NCBI RefSeq assembly: GCF_022063185.1
Contig: NZ_CP091913.1
Coordinates: 450,501-514,500 of the forward strand
Direction of reading: 5' to 3'
DNA length: 64,000 bases
Origin: Nostoc sp. UHCC 0870
GTDB taxonomy: Bacteria > Cyanobacteriota > Cyanobacteriia > Cyanobacteriales > Nostocaceae
Below, piece by piece: positions 13,651 through 23,379 of the stretch; position 1 is the first letter of the stretch, and each line of letters opens with the position of its first letter. Under the pieces are notes generated by a model. The model searched no databases and had not been told where the DNA came from. It was given only the letters and a program-made list of their open reading frames with translations. The position numbers were made by a program, and so were the translations under genes.

Positions 13651-16600
13651 ATGGTGCATATTAAGCGCGTCGAACTTACCAACTTTAAATCCTTCGGTGG
13701 TACTACTTCAGTCCCTCTACTACCGGGGTTCACTGTCGTCTCTGGGCCAAATGGTTCGGGGAAGTCGAATATTCTGGATGCGCTGCTGTTTTGTTTGGGA
13801 CTTTCTAGTTCTAAGGGGATGCGCGCCGATCGCCTACCGGATTTAGTGAATAATACTCAAACGGCTAAAAGTCGCGCGGCGGTGGAAGCTAGTGTGACTG
13901 TGACTTTTGATTTATCTGATTTGGTAGATGTCAATGATCAGGTGTCAGTGGTCAGCAGTGATGAAGAATTATTACAAGATGAGGTAGAAACTGAACCACA
14001 GCCAATAGTTAATGGCAATGGTCACAAGCCAACGGAATGGAGTGTAACTCGACGGTTGCGGGTAACTCATCAGGGAAGTTATACGTCGAATTACTATATT
14101 AATGGTGCTTCTTGTACGCTGACGGAGTTGCATGAGCAGTTGGAAAGTGTGCGGATTTACCCAGAAGGGTATAACGTGGTGCTGCAAGGGGATGTGACTA
14201 GTATTATCTCGATGAATGCTAAGGAACGTCGGGAAATTATTGATGAGTTGGCTGGGGTGTCGGCTTTTGATCGCAAGATTCATCAAGCTAAGGCTACTCT
14301 AGATGAGGTGAAGGATAAGGAAGACAGTTGTCGGATTATTGAGACTGAATTAACTTTACAGCGCGATCGCCTGTCTCAAGATAAGGCTAAGGCGGAGAAG
14401 TATCAAAAGTTACGAATAGAGTATCTGCACAAGCAGTCTTGGGAGGCGGTTCTGTCTTGGCGTTCTCTACAAACGCAGCAGGAAAAGTTGGCGACGGAAA
14501 CCCAAGCAGGCGATCGCAATTATGGGGAACTGACAACTCAACTCACTAGCCTAAATACAGAAATTGCTGAGAAAACGGCACAATTAGAACAACTCAATGC
14601 TCATGTAAAAGCTTTGGGTGAAGAGGAATTATTGTCGGTACAGTCTACCCTCGCTACCCAAGAGGCGGAACGGAAACAATTACAACGTCAGCAAACGGAG
14701 TTAACCACAGCTTTGCAGGAAACTGTTAGGCGGTTGGCGCAAACTCAGCAGGAAGTTCAACAGCATCACCAGGGATTAGCTGAAATTGCCCAAGCACAGG
14801 GTCTAGAACAGCAATCTATCCTCTATTGTCAGCAGCAACGGGAGGAGACACAAGAAGGGTTAGAAAAGTCCCGTGAAGCCGCCGCAGCGATCGCTACAGC
14901 TTCGGAGGCTTGGGTACAGCAACAAACGGCGTTGAATCGGCAAATTGAAACTTTGCTGCAAACTTTAGAACCACAGCGTACTGAACAAGCACAACTCAGG
15001 GAACGCAATAGTCAATTACAGGAGTTAATTCAAGAAGAAACGCAGTTAATTGCCACTTTAGAACCGCAGTTAGCAGAAAAGCAAGCTGAGTGTACAAAGT
15101 TAGACGTAGAGTTTCAGACTTCCAACGAACCTATTCAAGATTTAGCCCAAAATCTCGCTGCTACAGAACAGGAATTACAAATCCAACAGGAAACCCAAAA
15201 GCGGCTATTGCAAGAACAACGGGAAAAGCAGCGTCAGTTAGATAAAATTGAGGCGCAAGCCCAAGCACAGCAAGAAGTCCAGGGAACTCAAGCGAGTAAA
15301 GTGATCATCCAATCGGGAATGCCTGGGGTTTGCGGTTTGGTGGTACATTTGGGACGGGTAGAACCCCGGTTTCAGTTGGCGTTGGAAATTGCGGCTGGGG
15401 CGCGTTTGGGACACATTGTAGTGGAAGATGACGGCATTGCATCCGCCGGGATTCAATTACTCAAACAAAAACGCGCCGGGAGAGCAACGTTTTTACCTTT
15501 AAATAAAATTCAAGCCCCTAGAATTACCCAAGATGCAACACTGCGATTAGCTAACGGGTTCGTGAGTTATGCCGTGAATTTAGTAGAATGCGATCGCCGT
15601 TATCGTGATGTATTTAATTATGTTTTCGGTAACACAGTCGTATTCGCCAACTTAGAACAGGCGCGGAAGAATCTCGGCTTATATCGCATCGTCACCCTAG
15701 ACGGGGAACTACTAGAAACCAGTGGCGCAATGACTGGCGGTAGCATAAACCAGCGTTCATCGTTGCGCTTCGGGAAGGGAGAAGCGGCGGAATCAGAGGA
15801 AGTGGTGGCTTTAAAACAGCGTTTGCAGGATATTGATCGGATTTTAGACCGTTGTAGTGATGCGATCGCTACTTTATCAGTTAAAACCAAACAACTATCT
15901 CAAGAACTCACAGAAACACGCCAAGCACGACGAGAACAGCAGTTGCAATTAGAGCAGTTGCAAAAAGATATTAAGAGTTTAACAGCCCAGTTAACAGGGA
16001 CGCGATCGCAACTCACCCAAAACACCGAAAAATTCACCACAGCCCAATCCCGCCTAGAAATATTAAATAATGAACTCCCAGGACAAGAAAGCCAATTACA
16101 GCAACTCCGCCACACCCTAGCCGAGTTAGAAGCCTCCCAAACCCCCAGCGAATGGCAACAAATCCAGGCGACAATAAAAACCCAAGAACAGCAATTACAG
16201 CAACGGGAAACCGCCTTTAGGGAAGCCGAACAAAGATTAAAAAATCTGGAAAATCAGCAGCAACGTCTGCAAGAACGCATCCAGGAAGCCGAACAACGCA
16301 TTACCGACTATCAACAAGAACAACAAACCCAACAAACCCAAATCACCGCCCTCAGCACTCAGCACTCAGCCCTCAGCACTCAAATCCTAGCCACCCGCAC
16401 CCAAATGAACGAAATGGAAAAGAATTTGGGTGAAGAAAAACAACAACGGGATGCACTAGAACAGAAAGTGCGATCGCATTTGCTGCGCCAGCAACAATTA
16501 GAATGGGAAATCCAAAAACTAGAAGAAACCCAACTAAAGCGGCGGGAAGACTTAGCAGCACTGCAAACCCAACTACAAGAAGTCGCCGCCGAATTGCCCA

Positions 16601-17292
16601 ACCCCTTGCCGGAAGTCCCAGATAAAGTAGACTTAGAAGAATTACAGAAAGAATTGCGATCGCTCTCCAAACGCTTGCAGGCAATGGAACCTGTGAATAT
16701 GTTGGCTTTGGAAGAATACGAACGTACCCAAAACCGCCTGGAAGAACTTAGTCAAAAATTGCAGACATTAGAAGGAGAACGCACTGAATTACTTTTAAGG
16801 ATTGAAAATTTTACCACCTTGCGACAACAAGCCTTTAAAGAAGCCTTCGATGCTGTTAACATCAACTTCCAATCAATTTTTGCTATCCTTTCCGACGGTG
16901 ACGGCTACCTGCAACTCGACAATCCCGAAGATCCCTTTGCTAGCGGCTTGAATTTAGTCGCCCACCCCAAAGGTAAACCAGTCCAAAGACTCGCTTCCAT
17001 GTCTGGGGGTGAAAAATCCCTCACCGCCCTCAGCTTTATCTTCGCCCTGCAACGTTACCGCCCCTCACCCTTTTACGCTTTTGACGAAGTTGATATGTTT
17101 CTTGATGGCGCAAACGTCGAACGATTATCTAGAATGATTAAACAACAGGCACAACAAGCCCAGTTCATAGTTGTGAGTTTGCGCCGTCCGATGATAGAAT
17201 CAGCCGAACGCACAATTGGCGTTACTCAAGCGCGGGGAGCGTACACCCAAGTTTTGGGCATTAAATTGCAATCCTCGAATACATCTGCTTGA
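13651..17292 (+). CDS. smc: Chromosome segregation ATPase SMC
   Basis: About 1213 residues from the ATG at 13651 (MVHIKRVELTNFKSF). The frame is open 132 bp further upstream to an ATG at 13519, but family members begin at the head domain, so I use 13651. SMC dimers with ScpA/ScpB organise and segregate the chromosome. Visible are Walker A (GPNGSGKSN), a long Gln/Glu-rich coiled coil, the hinge (about 15300-15790, with GxxGxVxxxV and TGGS-type motifs), a second coiled coil, the signature SMSGGEKSLTALSF and Walker B FYAFDEVDMFLD. A heptanucleotide STRR is translated in frame at 16351-16384 within the C-terminal coiled coil. Confidence 0.96.
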   Translation: MVHIKRVELTNFKSFGGTTSVPLLPGFTVVSGPNGSGKSNILDALLFCLGLSSSKGMRADRLPDLVNNTQTAKSRAAVEASVTVTFDLSDLVDVNDQVSVVSSDEELLQDEVETEPQPIVNGNGHKPTEWSVTRRLRVTHQGSYTSNYYINGASCTLTELHEQLESVRIYPEGYNVVLQGDVTSIISMNAKERREIIDELAGVSAFDRKIHQAKATLDEVKDKEDSCRIIETELTLQRDRLSQDKAKAEKYQKLRIEYLHKQSWEAVLSWRSLQTQQEKLATETQAGDRNYGELTTQLTSLNTEIAEKTAQLEQLNAHVKALGEEELLSVQSTLATQEAERKQLQRQQTELTTALQETVRRLAQTQQEVQQHHQGLAEIAQAQGLEQQSILYCQQQREETQEGLEKSREAAAAIATASEAWVQQQTALNRQIETLLQTLEPQRTEQAQLRERNSQLQELIQEETQLIATLEPQLAEKQAECTKLDVEFQTSNEPIQDLAQNLAATEQELQIQQETQKRLLQEQREKQRQLDKIEAQAQAQQEVQGTQASKVIIQSGMPGVCGLVVHLGRVEPRFQLALEIAAGARLGHIVVEDDGIASAGIQLLKQKRAGRATFLPLNKIQAPRITQDATLRLANGFVSYAVNLVECDRRYRDVFNYVFGNTVVFANLEQARKNLGLYRIVTLDGELLETSGAMTGGSINQRSSLRFGKGEAAESEEVVALKQRLQDIDRILDRCSDAIATLSVKTKQLSQELTETRQARREQQLQLEQLQKDIKSLTAQLTGTRSQLTQNTEKFTTAQSRLEILNNELPGQESQLQQLRHTLAELEASQTPSEWQQIQATIKTQEQQLQQRETAFREAEQRLKNLENQQQRLQERIQEAEQRITDYQQEQQTQQTQITALSTQHSALSTQILATRTQMNEMEKNLGEEKQQRDALEQKVRSHLLRQQQLEWEIQKLEETQLKRREDLAALQTQLQEVAAELPNPLPEVPDKVDLEELQKELRSLSKRLQAMEPVNMLALEEYERTQNRLEELSQKLQTLEGERTELLLRIENFTTLRQQAFKEAFDAVNINFQSIFAILSDGDGYLQLDNPEDPFASGLNLVAHPKGKPVQRLASMSGGEKSLTALSFIFALQRYRPSPFYAFDEVDMFLDGANVERLSRMIKQQAQQAQFIVVSLRRPMIESAERTIGVTQARGAYTQVLGIKLQSSNTSA
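16351..16384. repeat. In-frame STRR (CAGCACT units) inside smc
   Basis: Four to five copies of a CAGCACT-like heptamer, translated as ALSTQHSALSTQ within the C-terminal coiled coil. A 7-bp unit repeated in threes gives a 7-residue period, which keeps the coiled-coil heptad register. Confidence 0.8.
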
Positions 17293-17350
17293 GTTTTTGT
17301 TAATAATAGTGTATAGATAAACCGGATTCGAGATCAGGACTCCGTATAGA

Positions 17351-18328
17351 ATGACCTCTGAACAAATAATTAGGCGTTCCGACATATTAAATACCCAGGT
17401 GATTACCCGCGACAATGGCAAACGACTAGGCATTGTGAGTCAAGTTTGGGTAGATATTGATCAAAGAGAGGTTGTGGCTCTTGGTTTGCGAGACAGCCTG
17501 ATCTCTATCTCTGGTCTACCGCGTTATATGTACCTTAGCAGCATCAACCAATTTGGTGATGTCATCCTGGTTGATAACGAAGATGTCATCGAAGATATTG
17601 AAGTCGAAGGCCTCAGTAACCTGATGAACTGGGAAGTAATTACAGAAACAGGTGAAGTATTAGGCAAAGTGCGCGGCTTCAAATTTGAAGGCGAAACAGG
17701 TAAGCTAAACTCCATCATCATCGCTTCTCTAGGAGTCCCACAAATCCCCGAACAGTTTTTGAGTACCTACGAGATATCAATAGAAGAAGTCGTCAGCACA
17801 GGCCCCAGCCGATTAATTGTGTTTGAAGGTGCTGAAGAACGCGTCAACCAGTTAACAGTCGGTGTCCTAGAAAGACTAGGTATCGGTAAAGCACCTTGGG
17901 AAAGAGGCGCAGAAGAAGAATATGGCTATTCCGCACCCCGCGCCGTTGCACCATCCAATCAACTCCCCAGTGGCGTACCCCTACAGCCACCCAAGCCCAA
18001 AGTTCGCGCCCCCGAACCCGTAGCTTTAGAAGAAGAATGGACTGAAGATTATATAGAAGAAGAAAGACCACGGCGCGAAGTTATGAGGGCGCGGTCATAT
18101 GAATCCATTCAATACGAAGAAGACGAAGAAGATAACTGGAGTGAAGCCACGGGTAGAGACAGATATCAAGAACCACCAGCCCAACCTTACAAACCCTACA
18201 CCAACGATTACAACGATTATGAGGATGTAGAAGGCGATGCTTGGGAAGATACACCACCGCAACCAGTGAATATTCCCAAGAAAGTCAAAGAAAGGCAACC
18301 AGAATATGAAGAAGAAGGCGGATATTAA
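17351..18328 (+). CDS. PRC-barrel domain protein
   Basis: 325 residues. Two PRC-barrel-like modules are visible: residues about 5-80 (RRSDILNTQVITRDNGKRLG, with VDIDQREVVALGL) and about 90-165 (WEVITETGEVLGKVRGF). The C-terminal half is acidic, Pro/Tyr-rich and probably disordered. PRC barrels serve in RNA processing factors and photosynthetic reaction-centre assembly; in cyanobacteria the role of this stand-alone type is unsettled. It lies 58 bp after smc on the same strand and may be co-transcribed with it. Confidence 0.8.
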   Translation: MTSEQIIRRSDILNTQVITRDNGKRLGIVSQVWVDIDQREVVALGLRDSLISISGLPRYMYLSSINQFGDVILVDNEDVIEDIEVEGLSNLMNWEVITETGEVLGKVRGFKFEGETGKLNSIIIASLGVPQIPEQFLSTYEISIEEVVSTGPSRLIVFEGAEERVNQLTVGVLERLGIGKAPWERGAEEEYGYSAPRAVAPSNQLPSGVPLQPPKPKVRAPEPVALEEEWTEDYIEEERPRREVMRARSYESIQYEEDEEDNWSEATGRDRYQEPPAQPYKPYTNDYNDYEDVEGDAWEDTPPQPVNIPKKVKERQPEYEEEGGY

Positions 18329-18330
18329 AC

Positions 18331-18384
18331 CAATTCGCAATTCGCAATTCGCAATTCGCAATTCGCAATTCGCAATTCGCAATT
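18331..18384. repeat. STRR array, unit AATTCGC
   Basis: Seven copies of the heptamer AATTCGC immediately downstream of the PRC-barrel gene. The same unit is repeated at 34693-34742. Confidence 0.92.
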
Positions 18385-18401
18385 GTTAATCATCATTACT
18401 A

Positions 18402-18442
18402 AAAATAACCCCAGTTCTGTGAATCAAAACTGGGGTTATTTT
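18402..18442. terminator. Strong hairpin terminator after smc/PRC gene
   Basis: A perfect 15-bp stem, AAAATAACCCCAGTT (18402-18416) with AACTGGGGTTATTTT (18428-18442), ending in a T-run. Confidence 0.85.
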
Positions 18443-18489
18443 ATGGCGTTGCATGAATTAAGTATAACGGTGTAAATAATTAAAGGTTT

Positions 18490-18534
18490 GTAGTGAGGAC
18501 TTTAGTCCTCTCATAAGGACTTTAGTCCTTACTA
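18490..18534. repeat. GTAGTGAGGAC palindromic repeat
   Basis: Arms at 18490-18510 and 18515-18534 are inverted repeats ending GTAGT/ACTAC. It is a sister of the element at 5761-5817, with AGGACTTTAGTCCT replacing AGGGCTNNAGCCCT. The paired changes preserve the arm palindrome. Confidence 0.8.
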
Positions 18535-18763
18535 CAAACTAAATGCAATTTTTTTACATTAGTTAATATAGTTTGCTTTTTTCAAGTCGTTCTACTTACC
18601 TTAGCTATTCAAATGCTTGATTGTTAGACTTCTTGCTTAAATGAGTAATGAATAAATGCTAAAGCTGTCATGTTGAGCGAAGCGAAACATCTCAACGAAA
18701 TTTCCATCAGCCTATCATTAGTTTTAATATTGGAACAGACAGTATTAATATTAACTTTTTGTT

Positions 18764-18869
18764 TATAGCGGTTCTCGCTTTAGTGAGGTACAAGAACCCC
18801 ACCCCCAACCCCCTCCCCGCAAGCAAGGAGGGGGCTATGATGTACCTCATGTGATTAGGAAACGCTATA
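18764..18869. mobile_element. 106-bp MITE-like element, copy 1
   Basis: Ends TATAGCG (18764-18770) and CGCTATA (18863-18869) are inverted. An inner pair TGAGGTAC/GTACCTCA is also inverted, and the core has CCCCCTCC against GGAGGGGG. A longer second copy lies at 48133-48270. It is non-coding. Confidence 0.7.
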
Positions 18870-19093
18870 TCATGCCAATAATTTGCGTGCAAAAGTTTCT
18901 GTATGTAAATAAACGTGTATTCTTAGACAAAAATCTTTAATTTCCGCCCAAAACCTCAGTAATTTCTACATCTTGCTTTGCCAGTAGAGATTGATAACCT
19001 AAAATGTGAGTTAACATCAAAGTCAAACGTGCTACGTTAGCCAAAAAAAATACCGCAGCCAATCATCAGCTTCATCAACTGGGGGAATCCAAT

Positions 19094-21322
19094 ATGTTGG
19101 CACAATGGCAAAGCTTTAAAACTGGCAAATGGATAGAAGAAATCAACGTCCGCGACTTCATCCAAAATAATTACACCCTTTACAGTGGCGATGAATCTTT
19201 TTTAACAGGTGCGACTCCAACAACTCAAGCACTCTGGGATCAAGTCAAAGACTTAATGGCAGTTGAACGTGAAAAAGGTATTCTCGATACAGATACAGAA
19301 GTTGTTTCTACAATTACCTCCCATCAACCGGGTTATATTCACCGCGAACTCGAACAAATAGTTGGATTGCAAACTGAAAAACCCCTCAAACGTGCCATCA
19401 TGCCGTTAGGTGGGATTCGGATAGTGAAAGATTCATTACAAGCCTACGGTTACGAAATCAATCCCCAAACCGCAGAGATATTTACCAAATACCGCAAAAC
19501 CCATAACGATGGGGTATTTGATGCCTACACCCGCGAAATGCGCTTATGTCGGCACTATGGTATTATCACCGGATTACCAGACGCTTACGGGCGCGGCAGG
19601 ATTATTGGGGATTATCGGCGAGTGGCTTTATATGGTGTTGATGCTCTGATCACAGACAAAAAAGCACAACTCACATCCTTAGAATTAGATGTCATCGACG
19701 AAGACACAATTCGCCTACGGGAAGAAATTTCTGAACAAATCAAAGCACTCTTTGAACTGAAGAAAATGGCTGCAAGCTACGGGTTTGATATTAGCAACCC
19801 CGCAGCCACAGCGAAAGAAGCTGTGCAGTGGCTATATTTTGGCTATCTCGCCGCCGTCAAAGAACAAAACGGTGCGGCGATGTCTTTGGGACGAGTGTCT
19901 ACGTTCCTGGATATTTATTTTGAACGGGACTTGCAACAAGGCAAAATCACCGAATCCGAACTGCAAGAACTCATCGACCATTTTGTGATGAAACTACGAA
20001 TGGTCAGGTTTTTGCGGACACCAGATTACAATGAACTCTTTTCTGGTGATCCCACTTGGGTAACGGAATGTATTGGTGGTGTAGGTGAAGATGGTAGACC
20101 TTTGGTAACTAAAAATAGTTTCCGTCTGCTGCATACTTTGTATAATTTAGGCGCAGCACCAGAGCCAAATTTAACCGTGTTGTGGTCGGAACACTTACCA
20201 GAGAACTTTAAACGCTTTTGTACAAAAGTATCTTTACACACAAGCTCTATTCAGTATGAAAACGATGATTTAATGCGTTCATACTGGGGAGATGATTATG
20301 CGATCGCCTGTTGCGTTTCCGCCATGCGAATTGGTAAGCAAATGCAGTTTTTTGGTGCGAGAGTCAATCTAGCTAAGTGCTTGCTGTATGCGATCAACGG
20401 CGGTAAGGATGAAAAATCTGGGGAACAAGTTGCACCTGCGATCGCACCTATTACTTCCGAATATCTGGATTACCAACAGGTTTGTAGTCAGCTAGAAACT
20501 ATGATGGCATGGTTGGCGAAAGCGTATATCAATACCCTCAACGTCATCCATTATATGCACGATAAATACTGCTATGAACGTATTGAAATGGCACTCCATG
20601 ACCGTGATATTATACGCACAATGGCTTGCGGTATTGCAGGTTTATCGGTGGTAGCAGATGCTTTATCGGCAATTAAGTACGCAAAAGTCAAAGTATTGCG
20701 GAATGAAACCGGATTAGCAGTAGATTATGAAATTACCGGGGATTTCCCCAAATATGGCAACAACGACAATCAAGTTGATCAAATCGCAGTAGATTTAGTT
20801 ACCAAATTCATGAACGAACTGCGTAAACATCCGACTTATCGCCAAGCCACACCGACACAATCAGTATTAACTATTACCTCAAACGTTGTCTATGGGAAGA
20901 AAACAGGTAATACACCCGACGGAAGAAAAGCCGGTGAACCCTTCGCACCAGGTGCAAACCCCATGCACGGACGCGATAGTAAAGGTGCGATCGCTTCGTT
21001 AGAATCAGTAGCCAAAATTCCCTATGAATATGCACAAGATGGCATTTCCAACACTTTCTCAGTTGTACCATCTGCTTTAGGTAAGTTAGAAGTTGACCAA
21101 ATCAATAACCTTGTGGGAATGCTGGATGGTTACTTCCATGATGGCGGACACCACATTAATGTTAACGTCCTGAAGCGAGAAATGTTACTTGATGCAATGG
21201 AACATCCTGAGTTATATCCCCAACTCACTATTAGGGTTTCAGGTTACGCGGTGAACTTTATTAAATTGACGAAAGAACAGCAGCTTGATGTGATTAAACG
21301 GACATTCCACGAACGATTCTAA
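19094..21322 (+). CDS. pflB: Formate C-acetyltransferase (pyruvate formate-lyase)
   Basis: 742 residues. It converts pyruvate and CoA to acetyl-CoA and formate without oxygen, using a glycyl radical. The adjacent active-site cysteines are at residues 406-407 (IACCVSAM) and the glycyl-radical motif is RVSGYAVNF with Gly717, 26 residues from the end, as in true PFLs rather than glycerol dehydratases. A G-rich ribosome site (CTGGGGGA) precedes the ATG. Its activase gene follows at 23380, now separated by an IS element. The product belongs to the fermentative branch with adhE. Confidence 0.95.
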   Translation: MLAQWQSFKTGKWIEEINVRDFIQNNYTLYSGDESFLTGATPTTQALWDQVKDLMAVEREKGILDTDTEVVSTITSHQPGYIHRELEQIVGLQTEKPLKRAIMPLGGIRIVKDSLQAYGYEINPQTAEIFTKYRKTHNDGVFDAYTREMRLCRHYGIITGLPDAYGRGRIIGDYRRVALYGVDALITDKKAQLTSLELDVIDEDTIRLREEISEQIKALFELKKMAASYGFDISNPAATAKEAVQWLYFGYLAAVKEQNGAAMSLGRVSTFLDIYFERDLQQGKITESELQELIDHFVMKLRMVRFLRTPDYNELFSGDPTWVTECIGGVGEDGRPLVTKNSFRLLHTLYNLGAAPEPNLTVLWSEHLPENFKRFCTKVSLHTSSIQYENDDLMRSYWGDDYAIACCVSAMRIGKQMQFFGARVNLAKCLLYAINGGKDEKSGEQVAPAIAPITSEYLDYQQVCSQLETMMAWLAKAYINTLNVIHYMHDKYCYERIEMALHDRDIIRTMACGIAGLSVVADALSAIKYAKVKVLRNETGLAVDYEITGDFPKYGNNDNQVDQIAVDLVTKFMNELRKHPTYRQATPTQSVLTITSNVVYGKKTGNTPDGRKAGEPFAPGANPMHGRDSKGAIASLESVAKIPYEYAQDGISNTFSVVPSALGKLEVDQINNLVGMLDGYFHDGGHHINVNVLKREMLLDAMEHPELYPQLTIRVSGYAVNFIKLTKEQQLDVIKRTFHERF

Positions 21323-21421
21323 GAGGATGTTTGAAAAGTCCCCTCGTTGCTATCAAAAGGTTTTCGATCCCCCTAAATCCCCCTTAAAAAGGGGGACTTT
21401 AAGGATTTCCCCCCTTAAAAA

Positions 21422-23080
21422 GCTATCCATTACCCACATCTTTCTTAACATGAAATTTGACAAAAGAAAGCGGTTATGCTGGGGTAAGGAGACAAAAAAA
21501 TTATCAGTGAATCTAGAAAATGAACATGACAAGAAACAGAAGCTCATAAAAGCCTGATTTTATAGAATTGATTTCTGCTGAACATCGAAACAAGCTGACA
21601 GGATGAGGCGATGATTAATTAACCATAAGAGACTGACAAACAAGCCAACCTTGAACAAGATCATGTAATCGGCTCAATCCACGCCAGAGAACTTTTACAC
21701 CTGGAGAACCATCACCTTTTCGACCCAAAAAACCACCTAATCGAGCAATCCAATCGACAACTTCAGCCAGCGTCGGTGGCGATTTAAGAGGATAAGTTTG
21801 ATGATGTACGGTGGCATAGAGAATTTGCCACTCGTGAGTTTCTAAAATTTGTTCACAACTGGCATCTGGTGAACAACGAGCTAAATAAGTCAACCACAAC
21901 AAACGCCAAGCAACTATACTGTAGGTCGCTAAAGCCATCTCTAATCTTCGCGCCGTTTCGAGTTGTAACTTTTCAATTCCACAACCACTTTTTAAGACAT
22001 AATGATAACGTTCAATTAACCACCGATAACAATACCATTGCACATACTTCTTCACATCTTCAAGATGGGTAATTTCTAATGTGGTCAGAAGTAACCAAGT
22101 AATCGGTTCAACCTCTTTTGGTGGGTCAACTTCAGTGACTAAAATTGCCTGTAATGTCATCGGAGCTAGTTGTTCTTTTTTGGCTCGATTTTGAGGGGCT
22201 TCAATAGTAATCGTGGCATAACGAATCGTCAGTATAGCTGTTCTGGAAGGTCGCGTCGGATTGCGTTTGACCTCCACCGTCATTGTGCCTTGAGGCTCTA
22301 CAGACTCTAAAGTTTCCCATAAACGCTGCTCACAACCATCCAAACAGCGATTTTGAGTAGCACGAATCAAAAAATCTGACCCTTGAGTGCGAGGACAAGC
22401 AAGTAAGTCATAAAAATCGGCTTCTCGGTCGGCAATTGTCACTACTTGTACTGAAGAAGGAATTATTGACTGTGTTGTGATTAAGCCATCAAGCCATCTT
22501 TGACTTTCTTTTTCTGCGGTTGGTTTTTGTTTCCTTTGTTCCGCTTTTCCTAATTCTTCTTCTTTTCTTGACCACACCTCTTGCTCGATGATGCCTAATG
22601 GTATTCCCTGTGTACTGACTGTTAATACTGAGTGGACTTTTAATCCTTTGGCATATTTGCTGTCCAGATATCCTGTTCCTGATAGGGCTTTGTGGCTGGT
22701 GTAATTCAGTTCTGTTGTATCTTGTATTGCCAAGACTACCTGATGCTTGGCGATTCGCTCTACTGTCGCATTTTGATGTCCTTGTCTAATCATAGATGGT
22801 TTGATGTAGGGTGAATCCCAGAAGTTATATGTAGCTTTGGTTTGTGACCATGTAACACTTGCTTGCGGTACACTAGCTTCTGGTTTTTCACTTAAGTTTG
22901 AGACTATTTTCATTAACCTTTTGGTTCTTCTTTGATCCCCTAATTCGGTTTTTTCTAGTTCTTGCTTGATCCACTCTTCCATTGACTGACTTTGGTTGAA
23001 CTCAGGTATTGCTATAGAGACTATACAATTCCTCGATTTTGTCAACCTTTATGTTAAGAAAGATGTGGGTAATGGATAGC
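21422..23080. mobile_element. IS4-family insertion sequence, about 1.66 kb
   Basis: Perfect 30-bp terminal inverted repeats run from 21422 (GCTATCCATTACCCACATCT...) to 21451 and from 23051 to 23080. Both ends are flanked by the direct repeat TTAAAAA (21415-21421 and 23081-23087). One transposase gene lies inside on the - strand. Intact ends and frame suggest a recent, possibly active copy. It sits in a dispersed CCCCCCTTAAAAAGGGGGG repeat between pflB and pflA. Confidence 0.9.
21615..23045 (-). CDS. IS4-family (Tn5-like) DDE transposase
   Basis: 476 residues. The DDE residues are visible as QDTTEL (about residue 109), IADREADF (about 209) and the YREK block YRWLIERYHYVLKSG (about 345-360), the signature of the IS4 superfamily. 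The N-terminus (WIKQELEKTELGDQRRTKRLMKI) matches the Tn5/IS50 type N-terminal domain. The gene is full length and unbroken. The start is ATG or GTG near 23045; an internal Met at residue 21 (SMEEWIKQEL) may be the true start. Confidence 0.9.
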   Translation of the reverse strand: MTKSRNCIVSIAIPEFNQSQSMEEWIKQELEKTELGDQRRTKRLMKIVSNLSEKPEASVPQASVTWSQTKATYNFWDSPYIKPSMIRQGHQNATVERIAKHQVVLAIQDTTELNYTSHKALSGTGYLDSKYAKGLKVHSVLTVSTQGIPLGIIEQEVWSRKEEELGKAEQRKQKPTAEKESQRWLDGLITTQSIIPSSVQVVTIADREADFYDLLACPRTQGSDFLIRATQNRCLDGCEQRLWETLESVEPQGTMTVEVKRNPTRPSRTAILTIRYATITIEAPQNRAKKEQLAPMTLQAILVTEVDPPKEVEPITWLLLTTLEITHLEDVKKYVQWYCYRWLIERYHYVLKSGCGIEKLQLETARRLEMALATYSIVAWRLLWLTYLARCSPDASCEQILETHEWQILYATVHHQTYPLKSPPTLAEVVDWIARLGGFLGRKGDGSPGVKVLWRGLSRLHDLVQGWLVCQSLMVN

Positions 23081-23379
23081 TTAAAAAGGGGGGTTAGGGG
23101 GGATCAAGCAGGGCTTAAAATCACCGCCAACCACTTTTCAAAAACAACACATTATCTATCACCAATAATTAAAAAATAATTATTTTTTAACTTCAAATTA
23201 AAGCCACCATTTGGCTATTTTGATAACTATCTAATGGGGATCATCCCAAATCAAATTTAATTCCTGAAATTGATGGTATAAAGCGATATATCCCCACAAG
23301 TTCCTCACATTTTTCACCTATAACTCATAGTTGGATGCAAAAGACAGGTTTATAAGTGATGTCAAATTAGGTAAACTCC
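23081..23379. other. Spacer between IS end and pflA
   Basis: About 300 bp. The first 40 bp are the other half of the CCCCTTAAAAAGGGG dispersed repeat split by the IS. The rest is AT-rich with no gene. If the IS blocks read-through from pflB, a promoter for pflA-adhE must lie here; I could not identify one with confidence. Confidence 0.6.

Larger units (their letters stand above)
18329..19093. other. Spacer before pflB with four repeat types
   Basis: About 765 bp with no gene. In order it holds the AATTCGC array, the terminator at 18402-18442, a GTAGTGAGGAC palindrome (18490-18534), a TGTCATGTTGAGCGAAGCGAAACATCTC-type dispersed repeat (18668-18695), a MITE-like element (18764-18869) and about 220 bp of AT-rich DNA that should include the pflB promoter. 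No clear FNR-type TTGAT-N4-ATCAA site was seen. Confidence 0.7.
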
